From: Apodemus sylvaticus
Taxonomy: Eukaryota > Chordata > Mammalia > Rodentia > Muridae
Reading direction: 5' to 3'
Assembly (NCBI RefSeq): GCF_947179515.1
Contig: NC_067472.1
Location: 160,314,761-160,378,760, forward strand
DNA: 64,000 nucleotides
Part shown: positions 36,411-46,470 of the stretch, one piece after another
How the letters are laid out: the number at the start of each line of letters is the position of its first letter
How positions within the stretch are numbered: the first letter of the stretch is position 1
Program-made: the position numbers and the translations under genes
The notes under the pieces: model-generated
Seen by the model: the letters and a program-made list of their open reading frames with translations, nothing else
Told to the model about the DNA's origin: nothing
The model's database searches: none

Positions 36411-37311
36411 TCAATGTGTTATACATGTTGCTTCTATGTCATGTATATTGAATCTGTCATGTTTGTGCACCTGTGTGGATGGGAGGCACATTATGTTTAT
36501 ATATTATGCTCAGAAGAAAACATATTGTCTATATAAAGTTTATTTAAAGGTAGAATATTATATTAGGAATTCATATCAATTAGAAATTGATTTTGTTATA
36601 AAGCATACTTATAAGAGGATAATACAATATTTTGCCCATGAACCACTATGTGTGCACGTGTCCAGGACACCCAAATCTGGTCTGCTTCTCCTGCCACAGG
36701 GTAGATATGGGACAGATTATAATTTCAACACACACTAACTAACTGCAGAAGAGAAACACCTCAAATGTCCCAGACATTGGCCTACATTTTTCATCTGCTC
36801 AGAGGGTTGGCCTGAGAAAAATGGATTTTTGAAGACTAAAGAGTATTTTTTGACTCAATAGTAACTTCCTTGCTTTTGAGTTCACTTTAATCTGAGATGA
36901 GTCTACCACCAATATTCAGTTTCTAATACAAACAGCATGATATGATATCTCCCTACATGAGATTCTTTATTATGGTCTCATACTGCAACATCATGGAAAA
37001 CTGCAAAAGATGTATTTTCAGGAAAATATCCTAGTGATGGGTATTTCTGCTAGGCCCCAGAAGTACTTTTGAGGATGCTGTTTCAGGCATATACCATTAA
37101 AGTGCTGACTGTTGTACTTTGACATTCGCTGCATATTGAATCCACAGTTCATCATAGATGTGAAAAGAACTTTGGTAACAAAGTGACCACCTCTGAAACT
37201 CTGGAAGGCAAGAGGAGATGACTGCTGCCCTATGGAATTTGTCATATTTATATAACATAAAAAGGATGAGGACGACTTTCTCCACTCCTCATACACTATG
37301 TCACCTGTTCC
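36411..37311. other. Unassigned sequence; possible relic at 36970-37300
   Basis: No firm gene. On the minus strand, 37296-37018 is open for 92 codons and an overlapping frame for 62 codons. An AATAAA-containing stretch lies downstream near 36970. This could be a processed-transcript relic, but I do not recognise the protein and the evidence is thin. Confidence 0.3.
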
Positions 37312-38010
37312 AGTTTGTCCCCTTGATCATGGTGAATGATCATTTTCATGTGTTCTTGGATTCAGTTGGAAAGATTTTATTGTGTATTTTTGCATCAATA
37401 TTCATTAGGGAAATTGGTCTGAAGTTTTCTTTCTTTCTTTGTTGGACCTTTGTGTGGTTTTGTTATCAGCATAATTTTGGCTTCATAGAGATCTAGTCTG
37501 TTTCTATTTTTTGGAATAGTTTCAAGAATGTTAATGTTAGGTCTTCTTTGAAGGTCTGATAGTATTCTGCATTAAAACCATCTGGTCCTGTGCTTTTTTT
37601 GGTTGGAAGACTTTCAATGACCACTTCTATTTCTTTAGGAGTTATGGGACTGTTTATATAATCTATTTGATCCTGATTAAATTTTGGTATTTGGTATCTG
37701 TCTAGCCCGGACTTGCTGTTATTGGAGAATTCGGTTCAGATGCTGCCATAATGCTTTGCATTCTGTTAGTAATATGCCTACATTTGCCTTTAGCCATCTT
37801 GTTCTCACTGGTGTTAGATGGTCTTATTGTCACTGACTAGTGCTTCAAACTCCTGTGGACCTTTAAGCCTATTTCTGTGACACTGGATGTCTGGGTTTCC
37901 TCTGGCCCAGGTTGCTGATGTGCTGCCTTCCTCTTTTGTGCCATTGGAACCCTGTTGAGTCTTGCCCCAAGCAATGTTATACTTGGGTTGTCTCAGTGAA
38001 CCAGGTGCTC
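37312..38010 (-). mobile_element. L1 remnant, minus strand, internally deleted
   Basis: 37312-37706 is reverse-complement reverse-transcriptase region of ORF2 (GATCATGGTGAATGATCATT, TCTGGTCCTGTGCTTTTTTT). Near 37707 it jumps to ORF1 N-terminus and 5'UTR sequence (GAATTCGGTTCAGATGCTGC; GGTTGCTGATGTGCTGCCTT). The joint removes most of ORF1 and the ORF2 endonuclease. Its 5' end is the left arm of an inverted repeat. Confidence 0.8.
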
Positions 38011-38058
38011 CATTATAGAGCACCTGGTTCACTGAGACAACCCAAGTTTAACATTGCT
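37970..38058. repeat. Near-perfect inverted repeat (foldback)
   Basis: Left arm 37970-38010 and right arm 38018-38058 are reverse complements over 41 bp with one mismatch; 29 bp next to the centre are perfect. The spacer is CATTATA. The left arm is L1 5'UTR sequence. Beyond the right arm the sequence is not recognisable L1. Confidence 0.95.
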
Positions 38059-38123
38059 GTGAGGGAACATTCTAAGACCCAGTGGCTGCATAGAGCCACA
38101 GTCCCAAATCTACTGTGTACTGG

Positions 38124-38308
38124 TTTTTGTTATTGTTTTTAAATTTTTATTTATATGAGTACACTGTAGCTGTCTTCAGACACATCAGAATAGGGCATTG
38201 GATCCCATTATAAATGGTTGTGAACCACCATGTGGTTGCTGGGAATTGAACCCAGGACCTCTGGGAGAGCAGTGAGTGCTCTTAACTGCTGAGCCATCTC
38301 TCCAGCCC
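38124..38308 (-). repeat. B2 SINE, minus strand
   Basis: Contains GTACACTGTAGCTGTCTTCA, CAGAATAGGGCATTGGATCC, CACCATGTGGTTGCTGGGAA and ends GAGCCATCTCTCCAGCCC. TGTACTG flanks it at 38116-38122 and 38309-38315. B2 is a tRNA-derived SINE with an internal RNA polymerase III promoter. Confidence 0.95.
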
Positions 38309-38315
38309 TGTACTG

Positions 38316-38689
38316 ATGTTTGAGAAACATACATACATTCCTATGAGTGTTCACTCAACAACTAATAATAAGAACAGTTCTTGAGATCAGACAGCTGGGA
38401 CAAAGACATAATGTCATATGAAGGGAAACTGCCCAATTTACACCTGGGTTGAATGAGCCCATTGGAGTTTATTCAAAATTTTCATCAGCATGAAGACTAG
38501 AGAGCAACATTGATCTTGAGAGTCAGAATTGAGATCAGTGGGCCTCCTGAATGCCAGAGAGAGATAATACAAATTGTGATGCAGGAAGCCATAGAGAGAT
38601 AAGAGAAAATCTTGTAGATAGCCCTGGGCTTGTTTTTTGAAGCTAATTCCACTCCCATGAGGGGCTGCAAATGAGATGTTAATCACATG
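38316..38689. other. Unassigned sequence
   Basis: No recognised element. A minus-strand frame of 82 codons (38438-38686) has no known motif. Confidence 0.4.
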
Positions 38690-39105
38690 TACAAGTGCCT
38701 TGTGAACTTTTCCCCACCTTAACTTTTCAAATAAAGACTAGTGCCAAAGACTGGGCAGGAGGAAGGAGTAGGAGCTGAGAGTTTGAGGGAGGAGAAAAGG
38801 ATCAACCAGAACAGAGAGGAGCTATGGAGGATGGAACAAGAGGCAGAAGAGAAGCGTGTGGCCTGGAGAAACTACAAGTTATATGGGATAATATAGATGG
38901 GAATAGATTAGTGTAGTGGGAGATCTGCCCAATCTAGGTTTATAGCTTGTATCATTACTGATTGAGTTGAGATTTCTTTTACCAGGTAATTAGGATGGAA
39001 AAATATAGCAACAAAAAGCAAGGGTAATTCTGAGCAATAGAGACTGATAGAGATCAGGGGAATTTACAGAGCCAGAACTTGTCACCAGAAGCTTTATATG
39101 TGTAC
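38690..39105 (+). mobile_element. Candidate solo LTR-type repeat
   Basis: AATAAAGACTAGTGCCAAAG, GACTGGGCAGGAGGAAGGAG, GAGGCAGAAGAGAAGCGTGT, GGAGATCTGCCCAATCTAGG and GATAGAGATCAGGGGAATTT look like a rodent endogenous-retrovirus LTR I have seen before. No target-site duplication, primer-binding site or internal region is visible, so family and boundaries are uncertain. Confidence 0.4.
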
Positions 39106-39137
39106 ATAAAAATTACAGGGTCATTTAATCTAAAAAG

Positions 39138-39300
39138 TTGTTTGTTTGCTTTGAGACAGGGTCTCATGAGGCCTTAGGAGTGCTGGGACTATAGCTGTAA
39201 GGTACCATGCCTGGTTTATGCAGGGTAAGGAAGCCAAGTAATTTCATGCATCTGAGTAAACCCTCTACCACCTGATCCATATCTCTATCCTCAAGTCATT
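39138..39300 (-). repeat. B4 SINE, minus strand
   Basis: Reverse-complement order of B4: B1-like part first (TTTGAGACAGGGTCTCATGA, GAGTGCTGGGACTATAGC), then ID-like part (TTCATGCATCTGAGTAAACC, CTCTACCACCTGATCCATAT). Part of the B1 segment is deleted. Confidence 0.6.
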
Positions 39301-41254
39301 AGGTTCTGGGATAGTTTATATTACTTAGGTGTAATGTGAACATAGTTCCCTAACAGACATGTCTATAGTCTACTGAGCTCAGAAACACAGACTGTATAGG
39401 AAAGAAACAGAAAGAAAAGATAGTATGCATTCACACAATCACTGAAAGTCAGTATCACTTTTGATAGGAGGGTGCAAGACTGAAACCACTCTGAAATTAT
39501 GGATGTGGGGAACCCTGCTCTCCACGTTCCTTCCTATTAAGTTGGACACTGATACACTCTTCCCTTTCAAGTAACTTTAGAAGTTGGTATGAAACTCGGT
39601 AGAAAAATGGATAACCTAAGTGTGCATTTGCTTAAGTAATGTTAAACTATAACCCTGTAATTGCTAATATTTAGTGAAAATTTAGTAGTGAAAAAAATCC
39701 CTTAAAAATAAACAAATTAAATTTTGTTTTAGATCATTCTAACATATATATTCTTCAAATGATGAGTAGAAATAAGCTGTTTAGCATCAGTCACTCAACA
39801 GAGATGATGTGTGAGAAGGGGCAAAGTAGATCAACAGTAACAAAACATCTGCAAGCTACATACAAGCCGATGTCTGTGGAAATTTCAGCGGAGGGAGTGT
39901 TTCTTTATATAGATTATTCTTACACTACAGTACCTTTATTGTAAATTTGAATGATAAAAATTCTCTATGTACTCACCATCCCTTGCCAGTATACATTTGG
40001 CATGCTGCAGAACTTAAATATTGCTTGGTTTAAATTTGGGGTTAAGTGAAAGGGACACATATGTGATTATCATGATTTAACTGCAAAATGTTAAATATTA
40101 TGGTCTATGCTGTGTAACTTTTTCACTGGTTTATAGGTTAAGATCTTATATCCAGTTATGGATATAAAATTATCACAAAAATGATTTCTGTGTTCATGTA
40201 GAGTCAGGTGAACAAAATACTTTTGTTCTTTTGGGTTAAAGTATTTATGTTATTTTTGTTTTTGTGTTATTGCACAAATGTCAACTGTGACTAGCTAAAG
40301 AGTTTTTTCAAAGTAAGTTGTGCTGACAGAATGCAAAGCAAATGTCTGAAAGTCTAACAAAAGTGTCAATATTGCAAGTGTGTTATGAATTTAATAAACA
40401 ATGATACTTTTAAAAGTTTACTGAAAGACTACATTCCTAATTAGCAATAGTGTATCTCCTTTCCTTTTATTACAATTAAAGTTGTGGTATAATAATTGGC
40501 AGTCATCTTTAAGTTTTTAATAGATTTCAAACTACAGTAAGTTGTAGAATATTTTATGTGTTTTAAACAGTTGAAAGTTCAATAAAATAGTAAATTTTTA
40601 CTCTACTTCTATTAAGTATTGAGTATTTCATTTACTTTTTAGTATATAAAATGTTAAATATTCTTTGTACAGCATTTACCAGAGTATTTTAAAAGCATAG
40701 CTTTTATCTTGAAAGTGAAGTTTATAATTAGGCTATTATGCTATTATGGATTAATGTTAAAGAAGAGACTTTCAGCATAACATACACCAAGTCAAGAAAA
40801 ATTATTTGTTCCTTATATATAACTACTTTTAGTATTACTATACATACAATAATACTTAAAATTTTTATATGTCAGAAAATGGTATTGTTTATACAATCAG
40901 AATTTATTAAAGATTTAGTAATGGAAAGATAAGTGCAAGTTGATGTGGCATTCCCCAAAATCTTTGACTCCATTAACCTTTGTTTCCTAGAAGTGGAATA
41001 TATTATTTGACATTTCAGTTTTCTATTATATATTCAACTAATTCTATTAAAATGGTCAAGAAAAAGAAAGGACTACCGCATATAGTACTGTATCTCCCAA
41101 ACTTGTAAAATTACATGCAAGAGAAGACAAGGGAAATTAACAAAGAAAGTATAATAGGCAGTCCAAAAAACTTTCAATATCTCTAAATTTAGAACTAGAA
41201 GATATTGTAGGTATTAAACTCCACCTATTTTATCATGGTAGAATTGAAACGTGG
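39301..41254. other. Unassigned AT-rich sequence; 3'UTR-like block 39740-40430
   Basis: No repeat is recognised. 39759-39944 is open for 61 codons and followed by AT-rich sequence with ATTTA-type motifs and a canonical AATAAA at 40393, giving the look of the end of a transcript. I do not recognise the protein. No poly(A) run or flanking duplication is seen. Confidence 0.35.
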
Positions 41255-43217
41255 AGTTGAGTTGTTTATTTTCAAAATTAAGAAAAAAAATTAATTGAAA
41301 TATTTGGTGAATAGGCCATTTCCCTTACTGGCCTTTCTCTTTGTGTGACCTGCAGCCATTTCTTTACTATAGTAAGCACGTTTGACATCTGCCGCCACAC
41401 ATGGGCCCTGAGATGATCAACATCTGCAGTCATAAAAATCTGTTTTTTCATTCTAAGAGGGATCTGCATGGTCTTTTCAGGATATGAGAGCATAGACTGC
41501 ACAGATGCCAGATGATCTGTAGCCATTGCTCCTCACTCCTGACTTTAGGAACGAGAATGGTTGGCCACAATAGAAAGTTACTAGCATTTGACACTTTCAG
41601 CCAATTCAGAATTCAAAAATAACATAAGTATATCCATCCAAGCTTCAGCTACTTTGCAAAGCAGCTTACTTCTCTGTTGTATGTTCATGTATTCCTTTTC
41701 CCCTTCAGTGAAATTCTTGATAGATTTTCAGGGTCAACCAGTGGATGTGATACTTTCACTGAAATACTGAAGGAAGGGCATAGATGTCAAGGACTATCAT
41801 AGCTATGTAAAAATATCTGTGTTTCAATTCTGCAAGGAGGAAATTGAGCAAACTTCCTGAAGACTGGTGGAAATAGTCAGAGTTTGTGTAGTGAATATCA
41901 AATGCTGTGAGAAAACAGAATTCTCTGGGCATGAACCCTGCTCACCACATTTGCCTAGTGTTTGGAGTGAGACGCTGACCATCAACAAACTGCAGGTAAC
42001 TGAATGCTGTGCACACAGTGGGGAATAAACAAAGGACTATGGAGGCACAGCTGGGTAAAATCGGAGTCCTCTCTCTCTGTAGTCTCTAAAAACTATGCTT
42101 CCAAGGTTACTGAGGAACTCAAACCACTTAAGGCTTCCAGAATTTAACTGAGAAATTAAACCAGACCTCGTTGTTGGCCATGGATCACACATGAGAGAAA
42201 CATTAGATAGAGATATGTGTTTACCATGAGAAGCAGCTGCCCTTTCCAACTCCTTGACAGTGTTTCAGGGAGAGAGCATGTATATAAGAAATATAAAACT
42301 ACACTTTCTTCATCCACATGTTGTTAGCCCTGGAGGATGCTGGGCTTCTCCTGTTGGTTTATCATTCAGGTTCAAGTCAACCAAGTATTGCTGAATGATC
42401 GTCCAATCAGCGTGTACTTCCTTGTTCTCCTGCTTCAGTGTGACCAACCTCTATTTCATAAGGTTCTTTTGCATCAGGATCCAGCTGTGCGCGGATTGCC
42501 TTAGAAGTTAATCTTGAGATCCTGGAAGTTCTGTCTGGCCTCAATATTCTCCTTCTCTAAGGTATATAGAAATGACATGATCTCCTTCTCCTTTAACTTC
42601 AATTTTTCATAGAATGGATTTGGCATGTAATATGGTCCCTTGTTCATGGCTCCCTCTGTGACATAGATCAAGTGATCTCTCACCTCATTTCTCTCTTGTA
42701 TAATGAGCTGCAGCTCTCTGGTCAGCCTTTAAGACAGTTGCAGGGGATGATGTCTGCCTGCCAGACCTCTACATTCTCCAAGACCACACCACCTTTGTCC
42801 ATCATTATTCTCAGATGAAAGGCCAGCTTCCTTCCTCCTCTCTCTAATGTCTCTCCCCTCCACACTGTTTCTTTGAAAAAGGTTTCTGAGTCGGGAAAAC
42901 ATGTCTATCAATGTATCCTCTAGACACTGAGTGAGAAACCTCAGGGCTTGTGCTGTTGCTACAACACTGGTGACATCACAACTCATCCCAAGAACTCTCC
43001 AGGAGACAATAGAATGTTCTAGAAGGACTGCTGATGTCATGGGTTATAGCCTTTGGCTCCCTACTAATTTTCTCCCTGTACTGACAGGAAACTGAGGCTC
43101 TCTTTCCTGGAGACTCTCCTGGGGCATAGCCATTGAGCCATCCTCCTTGCAAAGCTGGGGTTTGCTCTAGGCTTGATTGCCATCACCTCAGGAATCCCTG
43201 TGAATCTGAGTGTTTCC
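41255..43217 (-). pseudogene. Takusan/Speer-family relic, intronless and disrupted
   Basis: Read on the minus strand from about 43217. After a 5' part, 43040-42729 is open (103 codons) and includes MFSRLRNLFQRNSVEG and the end GLAGRHHPLQLS, where a stop interrupts. The same frame resumes at once with RLTRELQLIIQERNEVRDHL, then YVTEGAMNKGPYYMPNPFYE, KLKLKEKEIMSF and EKENIEARQNFQDLK, and stops at 42501. A frameshifted stretch near 42440-42325 gives LKQENKEV-ADWTIIQQYLV and DLNLNDK. These match the glutamate-rich, coiled-coil takusan/Speer family, a mouse-expanded group related to DLG5, described in the synapse (takusan) and testis (Speer). The reading runs through without recognisable introns, so a retrocopy is likely. 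A later frame, 41526-41278 (82 codons), and a polyadenylation-like AATAAA at 41270 lie downstream and may be its 3' part. The element has stops and frameshifts and is not a working gene. No target-site duplication was found. Confidence 0.75.
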
Positions 43218-44250
43218 TTTTTATTTTTTATTCTATATATTTTTTATTTACATTTCAAATTATTTTCCATTTTTTGGGTGCCAACTGCCTGAAAGTCCCA
43301 TCAGCCCTCTTCCCTCCCCCTGATCCCCCACCTACCTCTTCCCACTTCCCTGTTCTGGTTTTGCCCTATACTGATACACTGAGTCTTTCCAGAACCAGGG
43401 GCTACTCCTCCATACTTCTTGTACCTCATTTGATGTGTGGTTTATGTTTTGGGTATTCCAGTTTTCCAGGCTAATATGCACTTATCAGTGGGTACATACC
43501 ATGATTGACCTTTTGAGACTGGATTACCTTACTTAGTATGATGTTATCCAGCTCCATCAGTTTGTCTAAGAATTTCATGAATTCATTGTTTCTAATGGCT
43601 GAAAAGTACTCCATTGTGTATATATACCACATTTTTTATATCCATTCCTCCATTGAGGGATACCTGGGTTCTTTCCAGCTTCTGGATACTATGAATATAG
43701 TGGAGCATGTATCCTTATTACATGCTGGGGAATCCTCTGGGTATATGCCCAGGATTGGTATAGGAGGATCCTCTGGAAGTGACGTGCCCGGTTTTCTGAG
43801 GAACCGCCAGACTGATTTCCAGAGTGGTTGTACCAATTTGCAACACCACCAGTAGTGGAGTAGTGTTCCTCTTTCTCCACATCCTCGCCAACACCTGCTG
43901 TCTCCTGAGTTTTTCATCTTAGCCATTTTTACTGGTGTAAGGTGAAATCTCAGGCTTGTTTTGATTTGCATTTCCCTAATGACTAATAATGTTGAGCATT
44001 TTTTAAAATACTTCTCAGCCATCCGAAGTTCTTCAGGTGAAAATTCTTTGTTTAGCTCTGTACCCCATTTTTTAATAAGGTTATTTGGTTTTCTCGGGTC
44101 TAACTTCTTGAGTTCTTTGTATATATTGTATATTCGCCCTCTGTCGGATGGAGAGTTAGTGAAGATCTTTTCCCAATTTGTTGGTTGCCTATCTGTCCTT
44201 TTGATGGTGTCCTTTGCCTTACAGAAATTTTGTAATTTTATGAAGTCCCA
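43218..44250 (-). mobile_element. 5'-truncated L1, minus strand
   Basis: From 43218 a T-rich start and reverse-complement L1 3'UTR lead into ORF2 C-terminal sequence up to 44250 (AGAAATTTTGTAATTTTATG, GAAGTCCCA). It lies at the 5' side of the takusan/Speer relic. The minus-strand frame 44334-43636 (232 codons) is open across the ORF2 C-terminal region, from DFIKLQNFCKAKDTIKRTDR to the last zinc-knuckle-like zone (SRCWRGCGERGTLLHYWWCC), and starts in non-L1 flank. An obvious target-site duplication is not seen. Confidence 0.9.
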
Positions 44251-44777
44251 GGCAGAAAGTGTAGCAAGATCTGAAATTTCCACAGCCCAGGAAGAGGGCC
44301 TCCTGCACAATGAGTTGCCACTTCTAGAAGACACTGATGAGCACCATCTTCAATAGCCACAAAATACCTTGGAGGAATCTTCTTACACATAATTCAATTC
44401 CTTGTGAGGAATAGGCCCTAACTCCCTATCCAGTGAACCAGGCAATTCAGTATGTTATTCACTTTCCTGTGCTGACACAACCCCTTGAGAAAAATGAGGT
44501 GACTAACCTGCCACCCTTTGTCCAAGAGAAGAAACAGGCTGTTAGAGTTTTGGTTGATGTTTTGCTTTTTGTTGCTTTGCTATTTGCTATGTTTCAAATT
44601 ATTGTTATTATATGGATATTATGGAAATTATAAATTATTATTACTTTAAATTTTTGTTTATGCTTTTCACTATTTATAGTAATTTTCATTTAAAACCCAT
44701 TTTAAATGTATTTCTGATGAATAAAAATTTATTAGGAACTCCAAAAAACGAAATATAAAACTAACCAAAAATTAAGA
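44251..44777. other. Unassigned flank with a small hydrophobic-tail frame
   Basis: 44433-44633 (+) is open for 66 codons with a hydrophobic C-terminal run (LVDVLLFVALLFAMFQIIVI) that would form a membrane segment. No homologue is recognised and no promoter or splice context supports it, so it is not called as a gene. Confidence 0.35.
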
Positions 44778-44792
44778 GGAGAGAAAGAGAGA

Positions 44793-44834
<42 letters not shown>
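44778..44834. repeat. (GA)n microsatellite
   Basis: GA units with one GTGA interruption, followed by a purine-rich end. Confidence 0.96.
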
Positions 44835-44992
44835 CACAGGGAGACAGGAGACACACAAAGAGACTAAGAAAATAATCAACTATACACTGTTATTCTTATG
44901 GGGAGAATAGTTTAAACTAGTTTATGATAGTAGTAAAATATATTGTGAACTTTCATTATTTGATTGACAGAAAAATGCAGGACTTTATCAAA

Positions 44993-44993
<1 letters not shown>

Positions 44994-45029
<36 letters not shown>

Positions 45030-45035
45030 TGTGTG
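44994..45035. repeat. (TG)n microsatellite
   Basis: About 16 TG units, a GA interruption, then three more. Confidence 0.96.
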
Positions 45036-45256
45036 AAGCTATCTCCTTCCACACTGCCATTGTATGGATTTAAAGTCTAAATTCACTCACAGTCATTTCA
45101 AGTAAACAGAGTTCATACAAGCAATGAATAGATGTTGATGTTAGAGATTCTATTTCTATGATATGCTAATTGGCAAGCAAGTTATATTCAAAAGCCAACA
45201 AAATATAAGCCCTAGAGATAAGAAATATAACAGATTAATCTAAAATCAAATTTCTT

Positions 45257-45440
45257 TTTTTTAAAGATTTATTTATTGTTTATATGTTAAGTACACTGTA
45301 GCTGTCTTCAGACATACCAGAAGAGGTTGCCAGATCTCATTACGGATGGTTGTAAACGACCATGTGGTTGCTGGGGTTTGAACTCAGGACCTTCAGAACT
45401 GCAGTCAGTGCTCTTAACCACCGAGCCATCCCTCCAGCCC
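45257..45440 (-). repeat. B2 SINE, minus strand
   Basis: AAAGATTTATTTATT, GTACACTGTAGCTGTCTTCA, CATGTGGTTGCTGGGGTTTG, CAGTGCTCTTAACCACCGAG and GCCATCCCTCCAGCCC. A 16-bp target-site duplication with one mismatch flanks it: TAAAATCAAATTTCTT at 45241-45256 and TAAAGTCAAATTTCTT at 45441-45456. The 95-codon plus-strand frame begins inside it. Confidence 0.97.
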
Positions 45441-45456
45441 TAAAGTCAAATTTCTT

Positions 45457-46017
45457 AAAAGTAAATAAATTAACAAAAAAATCCTTTTATTTTCATTCCA
45501 CCCAAATTCTACAACCACGCATATGTGATAACTATGACAAATATGATTTGCTTAGAAGCTATGTGATAAAGAACTGGCAAAAGCACATGAAAATCAGTCT
45601 CATGACACTGGTTCTCTGCAGTCAGCCTGCCTGTGGGTCTACTCACTGAAGTTTACAGAGACCATAAAATCACACACCCTGTCGGATCAGGTGCAGAGCA
45701 GCCTCAGCAACCAGGACTAACTCTGTGAGATGCAGTGGGGTTTTGAGGTTCCATTCCAGCAAAGATGGTCATGACTGCCAGCAATAATCCTGTCCCTCTG
45801 TACACTTCTTAGAAAGTTGCTGACCTTATCACTCCACAGATTCATCTATTGTCTTTTCCTCTAAAAGTAAAAAATTTTTAGAAATATATTAACTTGCAAT
45901 TATGTCTATTCTCATATTCCTTGTTATGTATGTAAAATTTCCCCAAATATTCTCCTCCTGTAACATTTCTTCTCATAACAGAAATCTAAGACACACTGGA
46001 GGAAGAAAATGAGGAAG
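45457..46017. other. Unassigned sequence
   Basis: No recognised gene or repeat. Confidence 0.5.
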
Positions 46018-46018
46018 A

Positions 46019-46061
<43 letters not shown>

Positions 46062-46098
46062 TGTGGGCGTGTATGTTTGTTTGTCTGTGTGTGTTCTG
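46018..46098. repeat. (GT)n microsatellite, interrupted
   Basis: GT run of about 15 units, then GTAT, GGGC and GTTT interruptions. The open frame starting at 46009 (VCVCVC) is an artefact. Confidence 0.95.
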
Positions 46099-46146
46099 TA
46101 TGAATGTTTCTGTTCTGCTTCAGAGGATGGAAAATCTCTGCCTTCT

Positions 46147-46470
46147 TTCTTTCTTTCATTTTATTTTCTAAATTCTTTGTTTACATTCCAAATGCTTTCC
46201 CCTTTCTCAGTTCCCCCATCCCCATGTCTCATAAGTCCTCTTCTCTCCACCCATTCTCCAATCACCTCCTTCCTTTTTCTCTGTCCTGGTATTCACCTAC
46301 AATGATGGATCAAACATTTCCAGGATCAGGGCCCTCTCCTAACTTCTTCATGGGAGTCATTTGATATGCTAATTGTGTCTTGGGTATTCAGAGCTTCTGG
46401 GCTAATTAATATCCACTTATCAGTGATTGCATTCCATGTGTATTCTTTTGTGAGTGGGTTAACTCACTTA
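46147..46470 (-). mobile_element. L1 3'UTR of the large minus-strand copy
   Basis: Starts with a TTTC-rich tail on the plus strand and carries reverse-complement 3'UTR: a C/T-rich body (CCCCATCCCCATGTCTCATA), GTCTTGGGTATTCAGAGCTT, ATATCCACTTATCAGTGATT. It belongs to the element that runs to about 51905. Confidence 0.85.

Noticed and set aside
36334..36738. 134-codon frame starting MCYMFVCRLV
   Set aside because: Starts in a TG tract; the rest has no recognisable motif and no supporting context.
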